Positions 1-8,691 of a stretch of DNA of 64,000 bases are shown here, in pieces; position 1 is the stretch's first letter; every line of letters starts with the position of its first letter. The translations under genes and the position numbers were made by a program. This stretch comes from Halorussus salinisoli. Lineage in GTDB: Archaea > Halobacteriota > Halobacteria > Halobacteriales > Haladaptataceae. The notes beneath the pieces are model-generated. The model worked only from the letters and a program-made list of their open reading frames with translations. It searched no databases and was not told the DNA's origin. The DNA lies in the NCBI GenBank assembly GCA_005239435.1, contig ML241305.1:331279-395278 (forward strand). Reading direction: 5' to 3'.

Positions 1-314
1 CGGTCGCGCGCGAACTCGACACCGACCTCGGAACGTACGCGCCGAGCAAGCACCAGTGGGAGGAGGGAGACATCGACGACCTCGGCGGAACCTTCTCGCG
101 GAACTTCGCCCAGATTCGGGACCGCGAGTGCTACGTCGTGGACGACACCATCACCAGCGGCACGACCATGACCGAGACGGTCGAGGCCATCCGCGAGGAG
201 GGCGGCAAGCCCGTCGCCTGCGTCGTCCTCGTGGACAAGCAGGGCGTCGAAGAGGTGGAGGGCGTTCCGGTCCACTCGCTCATCAACGTAGTTCGGGTGG
301 GCAACGACGAGTAA
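1..314 (+). CDS. gfcR: Transcriptional regulator GfcR / orotate phosphoribosyltransferase-like protein (3' part only)
   Basis: This is the C-terminal ~103 residues of a phosphoribosyltransferase-fold protein; the start lies before the window. The PRPP-binding signature is clear (CYVVDDTITSGTTMTET, an acidic pair followed by TSGTT). It is followed by the typical end of the haloarchaeal PyrE-like protein (ACVVLVDKQGV, then SLINVVRVG). In haloarchaea this family, called GfcR, pairs an N-terminal helix-turn-helix with a PRTase domain and activates sugar-degradation genes rather than making OMP. The helix-turn-helix half is not visible here, so the GfcR name rests on the C-terminal match as I know it. 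The glutaredoxin gene follows 37 bp downstream in the same direction. Confidence 0.8.
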   Translation, partial: VARELDTDLGTYAPSKHQWEEGDIDDLGGTFSRNFAQIRDRECYVVDDTITSGTTMTETVEAIREEGGKPVACVVLVDKQGVEEVEGVPVHSLINVVRVGNDE

Positions 315-351
315 CACAACTTCTTTGCGCGCGGGGTGCGTATCACAGGGT

Positions 352-693
352 ATGACATTCCAGCCGGAAAGTGAATTGACCGAGGAAGAAGCCCGCGAGC
401 GCGTGAACTCGGCCATCGAGGACAACGACGTGGTCCTGTTCATGAAGGGGAACGAACTGATGCCCCAGTGTGGCTACTCCCAGAAGGCCCTCGAACTTGT
501 TCAGCAACACCGCGACGACTACGAGACCGTAGACGTGTTGGACGCGCTGGCCGAGTTCCGGACTGCGTTGGAAGACCACAGCGGGTGGGAGACCATCCCA
601 CAGACGTTCGTCGACGGTGAGTTCGTCGGTGGAAGCGACGTTCTCGCCGAGCTCGACGAGCGCGGTGAACTGGGTGAGAAGCTGTCGGCGTAA
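352..693 (+). CDS. Glutaredoxin family protein (monothiol-like)
   Basis: A 113-residue thioredoxin-fold protein. The active site reads MPQCGYSQKA, so only one cysteine is present (C-G-Y-S), close to the CGFS motif of monothiol glutaredoxins that carry Fe-S clusters. The glutathione/thiol-binding part TIPQTFVDGEFVGGSD is conserved (cis-Pro then GG). Haloarchaea use gamma-glutamylcysteine instead of glutathione, so the physiological thiol is probably different. The ATG at 352 is preferred over one at 325 because homology begins with MTFQPESEL. It may be co-transcribed with gfcR. Confidence 0.88.
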   Translation: MTFQPESELTEEEARERVNSAIEDNDVVLFMKGNELMPQCGYSQKALELVQQHRDDYETVDVLDALAEFRTALEDHSGWETIPQTFVDGEFVGGSDVLAELDERGELGEKLSA

Positions 694-805
694 GTACTCG
701 TTACGTCGGTAGAAACGAAGACCAAAAGAGTAGGTCATATATGTTCGGACCACCTACACTCCCGTGTACCGTGTCGTCAGCCGGGAACCTGCATGTAAAT
801 TACAA

Positions 806-1387
806 ATGACGGGGCAAGTATATCGACTTCATTCGACGCTCGAACTGCCGTTAGAAAACGTTTACGACTACTTCGAAGGCGACCCCGACCTTCCGCCCAA
901 GATAACTAGCGTCGACATCACCCGGCGCAAGAACACGCTCATCATCAGCGCGGTGGCCGACGACGATAGCATCAGCAAGTACACGCCGACTGCACAGTTG
1001 AAGGCCAGCATCTCGGAGACCCGCGTCTACACCGAGGAGGAACAGAAACGACGCGAGGGCCCCCGATGGAGCGACGACGTCGACGAGGAGGAGGAAGACG
1101 ACGAACCCATGGGCGAACTCATCGAAGTCGCCGCGTTCAAGGGCGACCGCGAGACGGTCCTCCAGAACACGGCGCTCCAGTACCCGATGTTTCTCGTCCT
1201 CTGCGACATCGCTCGCCTGGCCGAGAAGGGGACGCTCACCGCCATCACCGAGGTGGACGGCGAACTCCAGGCGACCCGCATCGTGGACGGCGAGGACCGA
1301 CCCGCGTCCATCGAGGTCGTCGAAGGTCCGACCTCCTCTGACTCCGGGTCCAGCGGGGTCGATTGGCGGGACAACGAGTTTATCTGA
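806..1387 (+). CDS. Conserved haloarchaeal protein of unknown function (DUF7110-like)
   Basis: A 193-residue soluble, very acidic protein. The N-terminal half (MTGQVYRLHSTLELPLENVY, then DPDLPPKITSVDITRR) resembles a conserved haloarchaeal family with no assigned role; I recall it as DUF7110 but cannot confirm the number. The middle has a run of Asp/Glu (DVDEEEEDDEP), followed by a helical part with FLVLCDIARLAEKGTLTAI. No signal peptide or transmembrane segment is visible. The ATG at 806 is chosen because the conserved block starts there; the in-frame codon at 764 adds an unconserved extension close to the AT-rich promoter stretch near 726-740. Confidence 0.75.
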   Translation: MTGQVYRLHSTLELPLENVYDYFEGDPDLPPKITSVDITRRKNTLIISAVADDDSISKYTPTAQLKASISETRVYTEEEQKRREGPRWSDDVDEEEEDDEPMGELIEVAAFKGDRETVLQNTALQYPMFLVLCDIARLAEKGTLTAITEVDGELQATRIVDGEDRPASIEVVEGPTSSDSGSSGVDWRDNEFI

Positions 1388-1766
1388 ACCCACCGTTTTT
1401 CTTCGTCGGGTGTCCTCGGGCGCTCCCTTCGGTCGCGCCCTGCGGGCACCACTCCTCGAAAAATGTGGATCAAAGAAGACCTGCTCGCTCAGTCGCTACG
1501 CTCTTTCGCTCGCAGTACAGTTGCCGGTTCCCGTGCCTCCGACTCGCTGACGCAGGGACGTCACGATTGGTCGCTACGCGCCGGACGCTCCGCTCTCGTT
1601 CGCTGCTCGATTTCTCCCGACCGTGCACCCCTTTATCACGGCAATCAGTGTCACCAATCGAGGCCTGTAACCCCGGTACACGCCGCTTTCGCGTCTATTG
1701 GCGCGGCCTGCGAACGCGAAGAGCCGAAAAGCACTTTAGGGTCGTAATTAGATGTAATTACGAACG
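1388..1766. other. Intergenic region, 379 bp, no gene seen
   Basis: No convincing reading frame or RNA gene was found. The left half has short GC-rich inverted repeats (GGGCGC...GCGCCC around 1417-1440) and purine/pyrimidine blocks such as CGCTCAGTCGCTACGCTCTTTCGCTCGC. The style resembles dispersed haloarchaeal intergenic elements, but no second copy was found in the window. The right end carries the promoter of the downstream gene. Confidence 0.5.
1734..1739 (+). promoter_or_regulatory. Predicted TATA element for the PAPS-reductase-family gene
   Basis: The sequence CCGAAAAGCACTTTAGG places a purine-rich BRE-like block directly before CTTTAG, 33 nt upstream of the ATG at 1767. Archaeal transcription starts about 25-27 nt after the TATA box, so the transcript would be nearly leaderless. 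Confidence 0.4.
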
Positions 1767-2738
1767 ATGCCCGAAGACTTCCCGAACTACGTCGACGTAG
1801 ACTACAGCGACGGCGAAGGCGAAAACCCCGAGGACTACCCCTCGATGGAGCACAAGATCGAGAAGGCCATCGACGTGACCCGACAGGGTCTCGAAGAGTA
1901 CGAGAACCCGGCCGTGATGTGGACCGGCGGCAAGGACTCGACGCTCACCCTCTACTTCATCAAGGAGGTCGCCGAGAAGTACGACCTCGAAACGCCGACC
2001 GCCGTCTTCATCGACCACTTCCAGCACTTCGACGAGATTCACGACTTCGTGGACCACTGGGCCGACGAGTGGGACCTCGACGTCGTCTACGCCAGCAACG
2101 ACGACGTGGGCGAGTACGCCGAGGAGAACGACCTGACGCCGGGCGACGACATCCCCATCGACGCGCTGAACGAACACAACCAGCACCACGTCCGCGAGAT
2201 TCTTGAGTACGAGGAGGACACCTTCCCGTTCCTGCTCGACACCTACGTGGGCAACCACCTGCTGAAGACGGTCGCGCTCAACGACACCATCGAAGAACTC
2301 GACATCGACGGCATCATCTCGGGCGTCCGCTGGGACGAACAGGAGGCCCGCGCCGACGAGACGTTCTTCTCCCCGCGCCACGACCCCGACATCTACCCGC
2401 CGCACGACCGCGTTCAGCCGATTCTCCACTTCGACGAGCGCGCGGTCTGGGACACCTTCTGGCACTTCGTCGTCCCGGACACCGTCGAGGAGTACCCGGA
2501 CGAGGGCCACGTCCCGCAGACCGACGACGACCTGCCCAACGACCTCACGCAGGACGACATCCCGGTCAGTCCCAAGTACTTCGCCGGGTTCCGCTCGCTC
2601 GGCAGTGAGGTCAGCACCGAGAAGTCCGACGAAGAGCCTGCGTGGTTGCAGGACCTCGAAGACACGACCGAGCGCGCGGGCCGCGCCCAGGACAAGGAAG
2701 ACCTGATGGAGCGCCTGCGCGACCTCGGCTACATGTGA
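1767..2738 (+). CDS. Phosphoadenosine phosphosulfate reductase family protein (PP-loop ATPase fold)
   Basis: A 323-residue protein with the adenine-nucleotide alpha-hydrolase (PP-loop) signature at residues ~51-57: MWTGGKDSTLTLYF, matching SGGKDS-type loops. An HFQHFDEIHDFVDHW segment follows, and further on SGVRWDEQEARADE, typical of PAPS reductase/CysH-like proteins, which reduce or transfer activated sulfate. I see no C-terminal cysteine motif of the kind used catalytically by classical CysH. The exact reaction (assimilatory sulfate reduction, or another PP-loop sulfur chemistry) is therefore open. It stands alone, and its stop codon TGA is also the first three bases of a structured repeat element. 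Confidence 0.85.
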   Translation: MPEDFPNYVDVDYSDGEGENPEDYPSMEHKIEKAIDVTRQGLEEYENPAVMWTGGKDSTLTLYFIKEVAEKYDLETPTAVFIDHFQHFDEIHDFVDHWADEWDLDVVYASNDDVGEYAEENDLTPGDDIPIDALNEHNQHHVREILEYEEDTFPFLLDTYVGNHLLKTVALNDTIEELDIDGIISGVRWDEQEARADETFFSPRHDPDIYPPHDRVQPILHFDERAVWDTFWHFVVPDTVEEYPDEGHVPQTDDDLPNDLTQDDIPVSPKYFAGFRSLGSEVSTEKSDEEPAWLQDLEDTTERAGRAQDKEDLMERLRDLGYM

Positions 2739-2905
2739 AACTTTTGCCGCGCTCCGGGCCGCCGTAGGCGGCCCTCCGCTGGCAAAACTTTCATGAAAAA
2801 CGCTTCGTCACCCTCTCCGTCGCTTGGAGGTGCGCAGAGCGCACCTCCGGCGCTCCGTCGAGGGTTCCTCGGTCCGCTCGTTCGTTCGCGGTCGTCCACT
2901 GGTAC
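2736..2905 (+). repeat. Structured intergenic element, copy A
   Basis: It begins exactly at the TGA stop of the upstream gene with TGAAACTTTTGCC, which pairs with GGCAAAACTTTCA at 2782-2794 (one mismatch). Inside this stem is a perfect 8-bp hairpin, GGGCCGCC-GTA-GGCGGCCC. A second hairpin follows (GGAGGTGCGC-AGA-GCGCACCTCC), framed by CCGTCG...CCGTCGAGGG. It ends with CCTCGGTCCGCTCG and CTGGTAC. A diverged copy with the same order of blocks lies at 46755-46940, also starting at a stop codon. It may be a terminator or a structured RNA element. Confidence 0.75.
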
Positions 2906-2974
2906 GCGACTGGGTAAGGGTCGAGACGACCGCAGGTGGTGAGACTGACCCTGTTTCGTCGTTCTTTCTTTAGA

Positions 2975-3166
2975 TCACCGCGTCGCCCGGTACTCGCCGT
3001 GCTTGACGCCGACGAGGAGCACGACGAGGCCGAACACCAGCATCGAGGGAGTCACCATCATCAACACCGTACTCGTGGCCATGAATCCCATCCCGATGAG
3101 CGCGGCCGTACCGAGGGCGACGATTCCGAGCAGTACCGCGGCGGTCACGGGCAAATTGAACTCCAT
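2975..3166 (-). CDS. Small two-helix membrane protein of unknown function
   Basis: A 63-residue protein starting MEFNLPVTAAVLLGIVALG. It has two hydrophobic helices (about residues 6-27 and 32-53), a short turn between them, and a charged tail ending KHGEYRATR. Small double-helix proteins of this kind are common in haloarchaea and mostly lack assigned functions. The start was chosen at the ATG directly before the first helix; a long antisense-type frame upstream is not credible as protein. Possible TATA elements on the minus strand lie near 3255 and 3279. Confidence 0.65.
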   Translation of the reverse strand: MEFNLPVTAAVLLGIVALGTAALIGMGFMATSTVLMMVTPSMLVFGLVVLLVGVKHGEYRATR

Positions 3167-3318
3167 GTCCGAACGTCGGGACGAAGCGAGCAAAAGCGTT
3201 GTCCCCTTCGGTCGGCCGCGCTCGACGGCTCGCACTTCTATAGGTTCGTCTAAAACAAAAGGACCTTTCTCAGAGCCATTTATAGTGAGGTTACGCGGGT
3301 GAGGCTCGCGGGGACCGC

Positions 3319-4062
3319 TCACTCCCGTTTCGGCCGCACCACGTCGGCCAGCGTCACCAGAGAGCCGAGGAGCCACCCCGTCGGCACCGACAGACCGAAC
3401 CACATCGCCACGTAGTTCGCGCCTTCGAGCGTGAACTGCTCGCGGAGGAACGTGTTGAGACCCCACAAGTCGAGGGGGTTTTCGAGGAGCCAGACCGCGA
3501 GCGTGTAGCTCTTCGGGAAGATGACCGACGAGAGCGTCGGCGAGTAGAGCGCCGCGACGACCGGCGGCAGGAAGACGGCCGTCATGGCGAACGGATAGGC
3601 GAACAGGACCGTGCTGAATCGTCCGCCGCGCGTGCCCGTGACGTACGCGAGCGCCGCCGAGACGGTTGCGACCCCGCCCGCGGCCCCGACTGCGAGGAAG
3701 CCGTCTGTCGAGAAGCGAAGTCGGGCCAGCGCCGTCAGGCCACCCCACACCAGAAGCGACAGCAGGACCACGCCCACGACGCCGAGTCGGGTCGCGGTCC
3801 CGTCTATCTTCCGCGTGTAGTACCGGGCCGCGAACCCGAACAGCGCGAGGGGGTAGAGAACTCCGACGACCGGCGTTCCGACCGCGCTCCACGCCCGGTA
3901 GGCGACCTTCCCGGTGGTGGTAGAGGGTTCCCACTTGCCGAGGACGCCGCTCTGGGTTCCGCGCTGACGCGGGAAGAACAGCGCCATCCAACTCTCGTGT
4001 AGTCGTTGCAAGTCGTATCGAACGGCTCCGACGAGACCGGTGCTGCTTGTTCCGCCGTGCAT
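3319..4062 (-). CDS. Multi-pass membrane protein, function unknown
   Basis: A 247-residue protein with a basic/aromatic N-terminal cytoplasmic part (RYDLQRLHESWMALFFPRQR) followed by about six transmembrane segments: VGVLYPLALFGFAARYY, LGVVGVVLLSLLVWGGL, FLAVGAAGGVATVSAALAY, FAYPFAMTAVFLPPVVAAL, and two near the C-terminus. I do not recognise a named family. It could be a permease-like or assembly protein. Its neighbours are two other small membrane proteins on the same strand, but the gaps (95 bp and more) argue against tight coupling. Confidence 0.75.
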   Translation of the reverse strand: MHGGTSSTGLVGAVRYDLQRLHESWMALFFPRQRGTQSGVLGKWEPSTTTGKVAYRAWSAVGTPVVGVLYPLALFGFAARYYTRKIDGTATRLGVVGVVLLSLLVWGGLTALARLRFSTDGFLAVGAAGGVATVSAALAYVTGTRGGRFSTVLFAYPFAMTAVFLPPVVAALYSPTLSSVIFPKSYTLAVWLLENPLDLWGLNTFLREQFTLEGANYVAMWFGLSVPTGWLLGSLVTLADVVRPKRE

Positions 4063-4157
4063 CTGCGTTTTAATACGTTACGGCCATTATGAAGTCTTGG
4101 GGTTGTTTTACTGCCAGAATTCGGAGGAGTTCGGTTCCTGTCGGGAGTAGGGAGCGT

Positions 4158-4649
4158 CTACCGACTTCGAGAGCGTTCGAGTCGCGCGTCCCCGTCGTCG
4201 CCGGTTTTCGACTCCTCGCTCCCGTCCGCCCGGTGGATTCCCATCACGTCGCCGAGTCGGCGTTCGAACTCCTCGCGCGAGAGTTCCCCGGCGGCGTACC
4301 GTCGTTTCAGGACGGCTTCCGTGCTCTCGCGGCCTCCTCGCGGCTTGCTCGCCCCGTCGGGATACGCCGCGGGCGAACCGACGTTGCCGATGAGCGAGAG
4401 GTACACCGGCCAGAGCGTGAGTACGCCGAGGACGAACGCCGGGATGCCGAGGACGGACGCGAGCAGGGCGAGCAGGAAGGCGGCGAAGTTCGCGGCGGTT
4501 CCCAGTCCCGCGACGCCGACGAAAAACAGGAACGGCCCGGAGACGAGCGCCGTCCCGCCGAGTAGGATGCGACCGAGGGTGCCGTCGGGCGTGTAGTGTT
4601 CGACCAGTCGGTGAAGAGCGCGAAAGGTGCTGTCGGAGGACTCGCTCAT
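4158..4649 (-). CDS. Membrane protein with C-terminal SHOCT domain
   Basis: A 163-residue protein with two or three hydrophobic segments in residues ~28-90 (LGRILLGGTALVSGPFLFFV, AANFAAFLLALLASVLGIPA, FVLGVLTLWPVYLSLI). A short helical SHOCT module follows at ~110-135: VLKRRYAAGELSREEFERRL, the standard YAxGExxxEEFExRL pattern. SHOCT modules are thought to mediate oligomerisation of membrane or nucleic-acid-binding proteins. The tail is polar and basic. The role is unknown. Confidence 0.8.
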   Translation of the reverse strand: MSESSDSTFRALHRLVEHYTPDGTLGRILLGGTALVSGPFLFFVGVAGLGTAANFAAFLLALLASVLGIPAFVLGVLTLWPVYLSLIGNVGSPAAYPDGASKPRGGRESTEAVLKRRYAAGELSREEFERRLGDVMGIHRADGSEESKTGDDGDARLERSRSR

Positions 4650-4730
4650 CGTCCGGATACTCCGGGACGTGTCAGTAAAAGACTGTGATTTGCGATTTGA
4701 TACGAAACTCCGGCGGAAGAGCCTATCCCG

Positions 4731-5564
4731 TCAGTTCCACGGACCGAAGTCCGGGTCCACCTGTCGCTCGCGTCGGTCGATGCTCTCTATCTTCTCGACG
4801 TCCTCGTCGTCGAGTTCGAGGTCCAGCGCACCCCAGTTGTCCCGGATGTGGTCCTCGCTGGAGGCCTTCGGAATCGCGGCCACGCCGTCGCGCTGGAGGA
4901 GCCACGCCAGGCTTACCTGCGCGGCCGAGACGTCGTGCTTCTCGGCGACCTCCCGAATCTCGGGCACGTCGAAGACCTGCCCGCGGGCCAGCGGCGAGTA
5001 GGCCACGAGGTTCATGTCGTTCTCTCGACCGTACTCCACCAGTTCGTCCTGCGGAAGCATCGGGTGCATCTCGACCTGATTGGCGAAGACGGGCGCGTCG
5101 AGAATCTCCTGCGCTTCGTCCAGATGGCGGGGTTCGAAGTTGCTCACGCCCACGTTCTCGATGAGGCCGTCGTCGTAGAGTTGGTCGAACGCGGGGAGCG
5201 TGTCCTCGGGGTCGTACTCGTTGGCCGGCCAGTGGACGTACAGCAGGTCCACGTAGTCGACGCCGAGTTTGTCCAGACTCTCCTTGGCGGTGTGAATCAC
5301 GTCGTCGTAGGCGAGGTTACTCGTCCAGATTTTCGTGGCGAGGAACACCTCGTCGCGGTCCACGTCTGCCGACGCGATGCCCTCGCCGACGTACTCCTCG
5401 TTGTCGTACGCTTGGGCCGTGTCGATGTGACGATACCCCGTTTCGAGCGCCTGCCGGACGCTCTCGGCGCACGTTTCGCCGTCGGTGTTCTCCCACGTTC
5501 CGAGTCCGAGTCGTGGCATGCCGTCGAGTAGCTGCGCCTCGCCGAGTGCTTCGCGCTGAGACAT
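4731..5564 (-). CDS. Aldo/keto reductase
   Basis: A 277-residue NAD(P)H-dependent (beta/alpha)8-barrel oxidoreductase of usual length. The catalytic tetrad can be read: Asp and Tyr in HIDTAQAYDNEEYVG, Lys in FLATKIW, and His in LLYVHWPA. Later family signatures are IENVGVSNFEPRHLDE and the cofactor segment AAIPKASSEDH. It would reduce aldehydes or ketones, possibly 2,5-diketogluconate-like substrates, but the sequence does not fix the substrate. The start MSQREALGEAQ at 5564 is chosen because the barrel begins just after it. It is divergent from the HTH_10 regulator at 5706, sharing a ~140-bp control region. Confidence 0.93.
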   Translation of the reverse strand: MSQREALGEAQLLDGMPRLGLGTWENTDGETCAESVRQALETGYRHIDTAQAYDNEEYVGEGIASADVDRDEVFLATKIWTSNLAYDDVIHTAKESLDKLGVDYVDLLYVHWPANEYDPEDTLPAFDQLYDDGLIENVGVSNFEPRHLDEAQEILDAPVFANQVEMHPMLPQDELVEYGRENDMNLVAYSPLARGQVFDVPEIREVAEKHDVSAAQVSLAWLLQRDGVAAIPKASSEDHIRDNWGALDLELDDEDVEKIESIDRRERQVDPDFGPWN

Positions 5565-5705
5565 AACGTCTGTAGGTAGTGCGACCGTGAGGAAAGTGGT
5601 TTCGGCGCCGGAAATCCTCGTGGGTCGCCCCGACCGGCGAAGGTTGCCGGAAGAAAAGTCTTTTATCCTACCTCTCATATGTGGCCTGATAGCAAGGGCA
5701 GGCCC

Positions 5706-6407
5706 ATGATAGACATCACGATGGACGTGGAGCAGTACGACTGCCCATTTATCGACACGACCGACGACCACGAGGTCGGCTTCTCGGCCATCCAGTGGGA
5801 CTTCGACCGGGTGAACGACCAACTGGAGACCCGGATGATGGTGGAGGGCGAGGACCGGGGGACCCTCTCGAACGGCCTGTCGGCACTTCGGGACCACGAG
5901 AACATGCGCGATTACGACCTGCTCACTCGTCGGGACAACGTCGCCCACATCAGGACGGTCATCGCCGAGACCGACGCGATGGCGACCATCCGCGACCACG
6001 ACGGCTACATCACCGGACCGTTCTACATCGAGGGCGGGAGCGAGATCTGGCACGTCGGCTTCGACACCATCGAGGACGAGGACACGACATTGGCAGAACT
6101 CGACCGCGACAACGAGTACGACGTGCTGGACCGCAACGACACCGAACTCCCCGAGATGCAGGGGTTCGTCCAGAACGCCGGGGCCGCGATGACTCTCATC
6201 GAGGGCTGTCGGGACCTCTCGGACGTCGAGCGCCAGACCCTCGAAACCGCGGTCTCGGACGGCTACTTCGAGAACCCCCGCGGCGCGACGCTCGGCCACC
6301 TCGCCGACGAGTTCGACGTGTCCAAGCCCGCCGTCTCGAAGAACCTACGGCGGGGCCAGCAGAAGATGATCCAGCGCGTCGTGGAGGCCCTCGACGAACT
6401 GGAGTAG
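5706..6407 (+). CDS. Bacterio-opsin activator-type HTH_10 transcriptional regulator
   Basis: A 233-residue haloarchaeal regulator. The N-terminal ~150 residues form a ligand/sensor-type domain without recognisable motifs. The C-terminal end is the HTH_10 module: LSDVERQTLETAVSDGYFENPRGATLGHLADEFDVSKPAVSK, split here by family positions (LSDVERQ.L..A...GYFE.PR...L..LA...DVSK.AVS). This module is found in bacterio-opsin activator-like proteins. The ATG at 5706 fits a TATA-like TTTTATCC near 5667; the in-frame ATG at 5679 would sit almost at the expected transcription start. It is divergent from the aldo/keto reductase, which may be a target (inference). Confidence 0.85.
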   Translation: MIDITMDVEQYDCPFIDTTDDHEVGFSAIQWDFDRVNDQLETRMMVEGEDRGTLSNGLSALRDHENMRDYDLLTRRDNVAHIRTVIAETDAMATIRDHDGYITGPFYIEGGSEIWHVGFDTIEDEDTTLAELDRDNEYDVLDRNDTELPEMQGFVQNAGAAMTLIEGCRDLSDVERQTLETAVSDGYFENPRGATLGHLADEFDVSKPAVSKNLRRGQQKMIQRVVEALDELE

Positions 6408-6534
6408 GAATCGCCGTCCCGGCTTGCGGATTGCAGTAGATTTATCCAGATTCGTCGGCCACACGCCGGTAGGATGATTTCGGAGCGCGACCGATTTTCG
6501 CCGGACGTTCCCCGGATTCCGGGGGGGTGAACCC

Positions 6535-7707
6535 GTGGAGCGTGGTTGGAAACCGGTGCTCGTCATCGCTGGCTGGCAGACGGCCGCCAGCCTCTGTTAC
6601 TACAGCATCTTCGCCGCGACGTCGTTCGTCCGCGAGGACTTCGACCTCTCGCGGACGCTCGTCGGCGTGTTCCTGACGGCGGCGCTACTGGGCTACACGC
6701 TGAATCTCTTTCCGAGCGGGGCGGCCGTGGACGGGTTCGGCGAGCGCCGGATGATGGTCGCCAGTCTGCTCGCGCTGGCGGGCGGAGCCGTCGCGGTCTC
6801 GCTCGCGCCGAACTACCTCCTCCTGCTGGGGGCCGCGGTCCTGCTCGGAGGTGCCTACGCGACTGCGATGCCGGCCTCCAACAAGGGCATCGTCGCCTCC
6901 GCGCCGCGGGGCCGCGAGAACCTCGCCATGGGCGTCAAGCAGGTCGGCGTCACCGCCGGAAGCGGGGCGGCGTCGCTTGTCGTCACGGGCGTCGCGGCCG
7001 TTCTCGCGTGGCGACTCGGCTTCTGGGTCATCGCGGTCGTGGCCGGTGGGTACGTCGCCGTCTTCTGGTTCGCGTACTCCGGCACCGGCGGGACCGGCCG
7101 GTGGGAACTGCCCGACCTCTCGAAGCTGACGGGCGACCGGGCGTACCTCCTGCTGGTCGCCGCGGGGTTGTTCGTCGGCGCGACCATCTTCTCGATGCTC
7201 GGTTACGTCATCCTCTACGTCGAGGACGTGGTGGGTGCCGGGGCGGCCGCTGGCGGGGTCGTCCTCGCGCTGACACAGGCCGCCGGGAGCGCGGGCCGGG
7301 TCGGGGCCGGGTCGCTGGCCGACCGCCTCGGCAGTGCCGACAGCGCGGCGACCGTCTCGCTGGTGCAGTTGGGCGGCGCAGTCGCGCTGTTCGGCGCTCT
7401 CGGTGCCGGGGTCACCTCGCTTCCGATCGCCGCCGCGGTGTTCGGCGGACTCGGCCTGACCGTCCTCGGGATGACCGGGGTCTACTACTCCTGTCTGGGC
7501 GAGTTGGTGCCGAGCGAGGACCTGGGTGCCGCGACGGCGGGCGGCCAGACCGCCATCAATCTCGGCGGGCTACTGGCCCCGCCCGCGTTCGGCTACCTCG
7601 CCGACACCGCGGGATACCGGGTCGGATGGGCCGCGATGGCGGTGCTTTCGGCCTGTGGGGTCGTCCTACTGTGGGGCGTCCGGCGGGAAATCGCCGGCTA
7701 CTCGTAG
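6535..7707 (+). CDS. Major facilitator superfamily transporter
   Basis: A 390-residue integral membrane protein with about 12 transmembrane helices and the expected MFS symmetry. The loop 2-3 region reads SGAAVDGFGERRMMVASLLALAGG, a G-x-x-x-D-x-x-G-x-R-R type motif, and the matching second-half loop is GSLADRLGSADSAATVSLVQLGG. The substrate cannot be told from sequence. The start is a GTG at 6535 preceded by a GGTGA ribosome-binding-like string at 6526-6530. The 3' end overlaps the convergent short-chain dehydrogenase gene by 10 bp. Confidence 0.85.
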   Translation: MERGWKPVLVIAGWQTAASLCYYSIFAATSFVREDFDLSRTLVGVFLTAALLGYTLNLFPSGAAVDGFGERRMMVASLLALAGGAVAVSLAPNYLLLLGAAVLLGGAYATAMPASNKGIVASAPRGRENLAMGVKQVGVTAGSGAASLVVTGVAAVLAWRLGFWVIAVVAGGYVAVFWFAYSGTGGTGRWELPDLSKLTGDRAYLLLVAAGLFVGATIFSMLGYVILYVEDVVGAGAAAGGVVLALTQAAGSAGRVGAGSLADRLGSADSAATVSLVQLGGAVALFGALGAGVTSLPIAAAVFGGLGLTVLGMTGVYYSCLGELVPSEDLGAATAGGQTAINLGGLLAPPAFGYLADTAGYRVGWAAMAVLSACGVVLLWGVRREIAGYS

Positions 7708-8540
7708 GTCAGGGTCATCCCGCCGTCGAAGCGCAAGTCGCCGCCGTTGAGGTGGCTGGCGTGCTTCGAGAACCCGAAGGCGAACAGGTTCGCGACTTCG
7801 GCGGGCGTCATCATCTCCTTCGTGCGCGACTGGCCGAGCATCACGTCCTCGACCACTTCCTGCACGGAAATTCCGCGCTGTTCGGCGGTGTCCGGAATCT
7901 GGTCGGTGACGAGCGGCGTCTTGACGTAGCCGGTGCTGACCGAGAACGACCGGACGTCGCCCTCGCCTTCCGCGGCGATGGACTGGGTGAGTCCGCGGAG
8001 TCCGAACTTCGCCACGTTGTAGGCCACCTTGTCGCTGGTGACGTAGTGGCCGTGGACCGAGGCCATGTTGCCGACGCAACCGAACCCGATCTCGCGCATG
8101 TGGGGCAGACACTCCTTGGCGAGTTGGACCGGCGCGCGCACCATCACGTCCTGCATTCGGTCGTAAGCCTCCATGGGGAACTCGTCGATGGGGTCGATGT
8201 GTTGCATCCCGGCGACGTTGGCGAGGAAAGCGACGTTCCCGTACTCGGCGGCCGCGTCCACGATTTCGGGCACGTCCTCCCGAAGGTCGCCAGTGACGGT
8301 CTCGACGGTCCCTTCGACGTCGAGGTCTGCGGCCTTCTCGCGGGTCTCGGCCAGTCCGTCCTCGTCTACGTCGGTGCCGACCACGGTCAGGCCGTTCGCG
8401 GCCAACACGAGGGCGGTCGCGCGACCGATGCCGGAGGCCGCGCCGGTGACGAGCGCGACGTTCTCCGGAGCGAATCGGTCGTCGTCGAGGACGAGTACGT
8501 CGTCTTGCGAGAGTTCCGGGGCAGTGACTTCTTCGGCCAT
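7698..8540 (-). CDS. Short-chain dehydrogenase/reductase (3-hydroxybutyrate dehydrogenase-like)
   Basis: A 280-residue Rossmann-fold NAD(P)-dependent oxidoreductase. After a ~25-residue acidic N-terminal extension comes the cofactor motif VALVTGAASGIGRATALVLA. The catalytic residues are Ser in GNMASVHGH and Tyr/Lys in VAYNVAKFGLRGLTQ (YxxxK). The structural NAG-type motif is NVAGMQHIDP. An acidic residue after the second strand (VVGTDVDED) favours NAD(H). The pattern is closest to the 3-hydroxybutyrate dehydrogenase branch, though substrate assignment is tentative. It converges on the MFS gene and is divergent from the ABC transporter operon starting at 8692. Confidence 0.87.
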   Translation of the reverse strand: MAEEVTAPELSQDDVLVLDDDRFAPENVALVTGAASGIGRATALVLAANGLTVVGTDVDEDGLAETREKAADLDVEGTVETVTGDLREDVPEIVDAAAEYGNVAFLANVAGMQHIDPIDEFPMEAYDRMQDVMVRAPVQLAKECLPHMREIGFGCVGNMASVHGHYVTSDKVAYNVAKFGLRGLTQSIAAEGEGDVRSFSVSTGYVKTPLVTDQIPDTAEQRGISVQEVVEDVMLGQSRTKEMMTPAEVANLFAFGFSKHASHLNGGDLRFDGGMTLTYE

Positions 8541-8691
8541 ATCCGAAATACACCCCCAACCAGTGAAAAACCGGAGGTTAACGTATTAAGGAGTCGCGCT
8601 TCTCGGCGGTGTTTCGGGACCGTCTTGCGAGCCTGTTCACATATTAACCCAGCAGTATTTGCCGGGGGGGAAGGTATCATTCTAATCTGTT

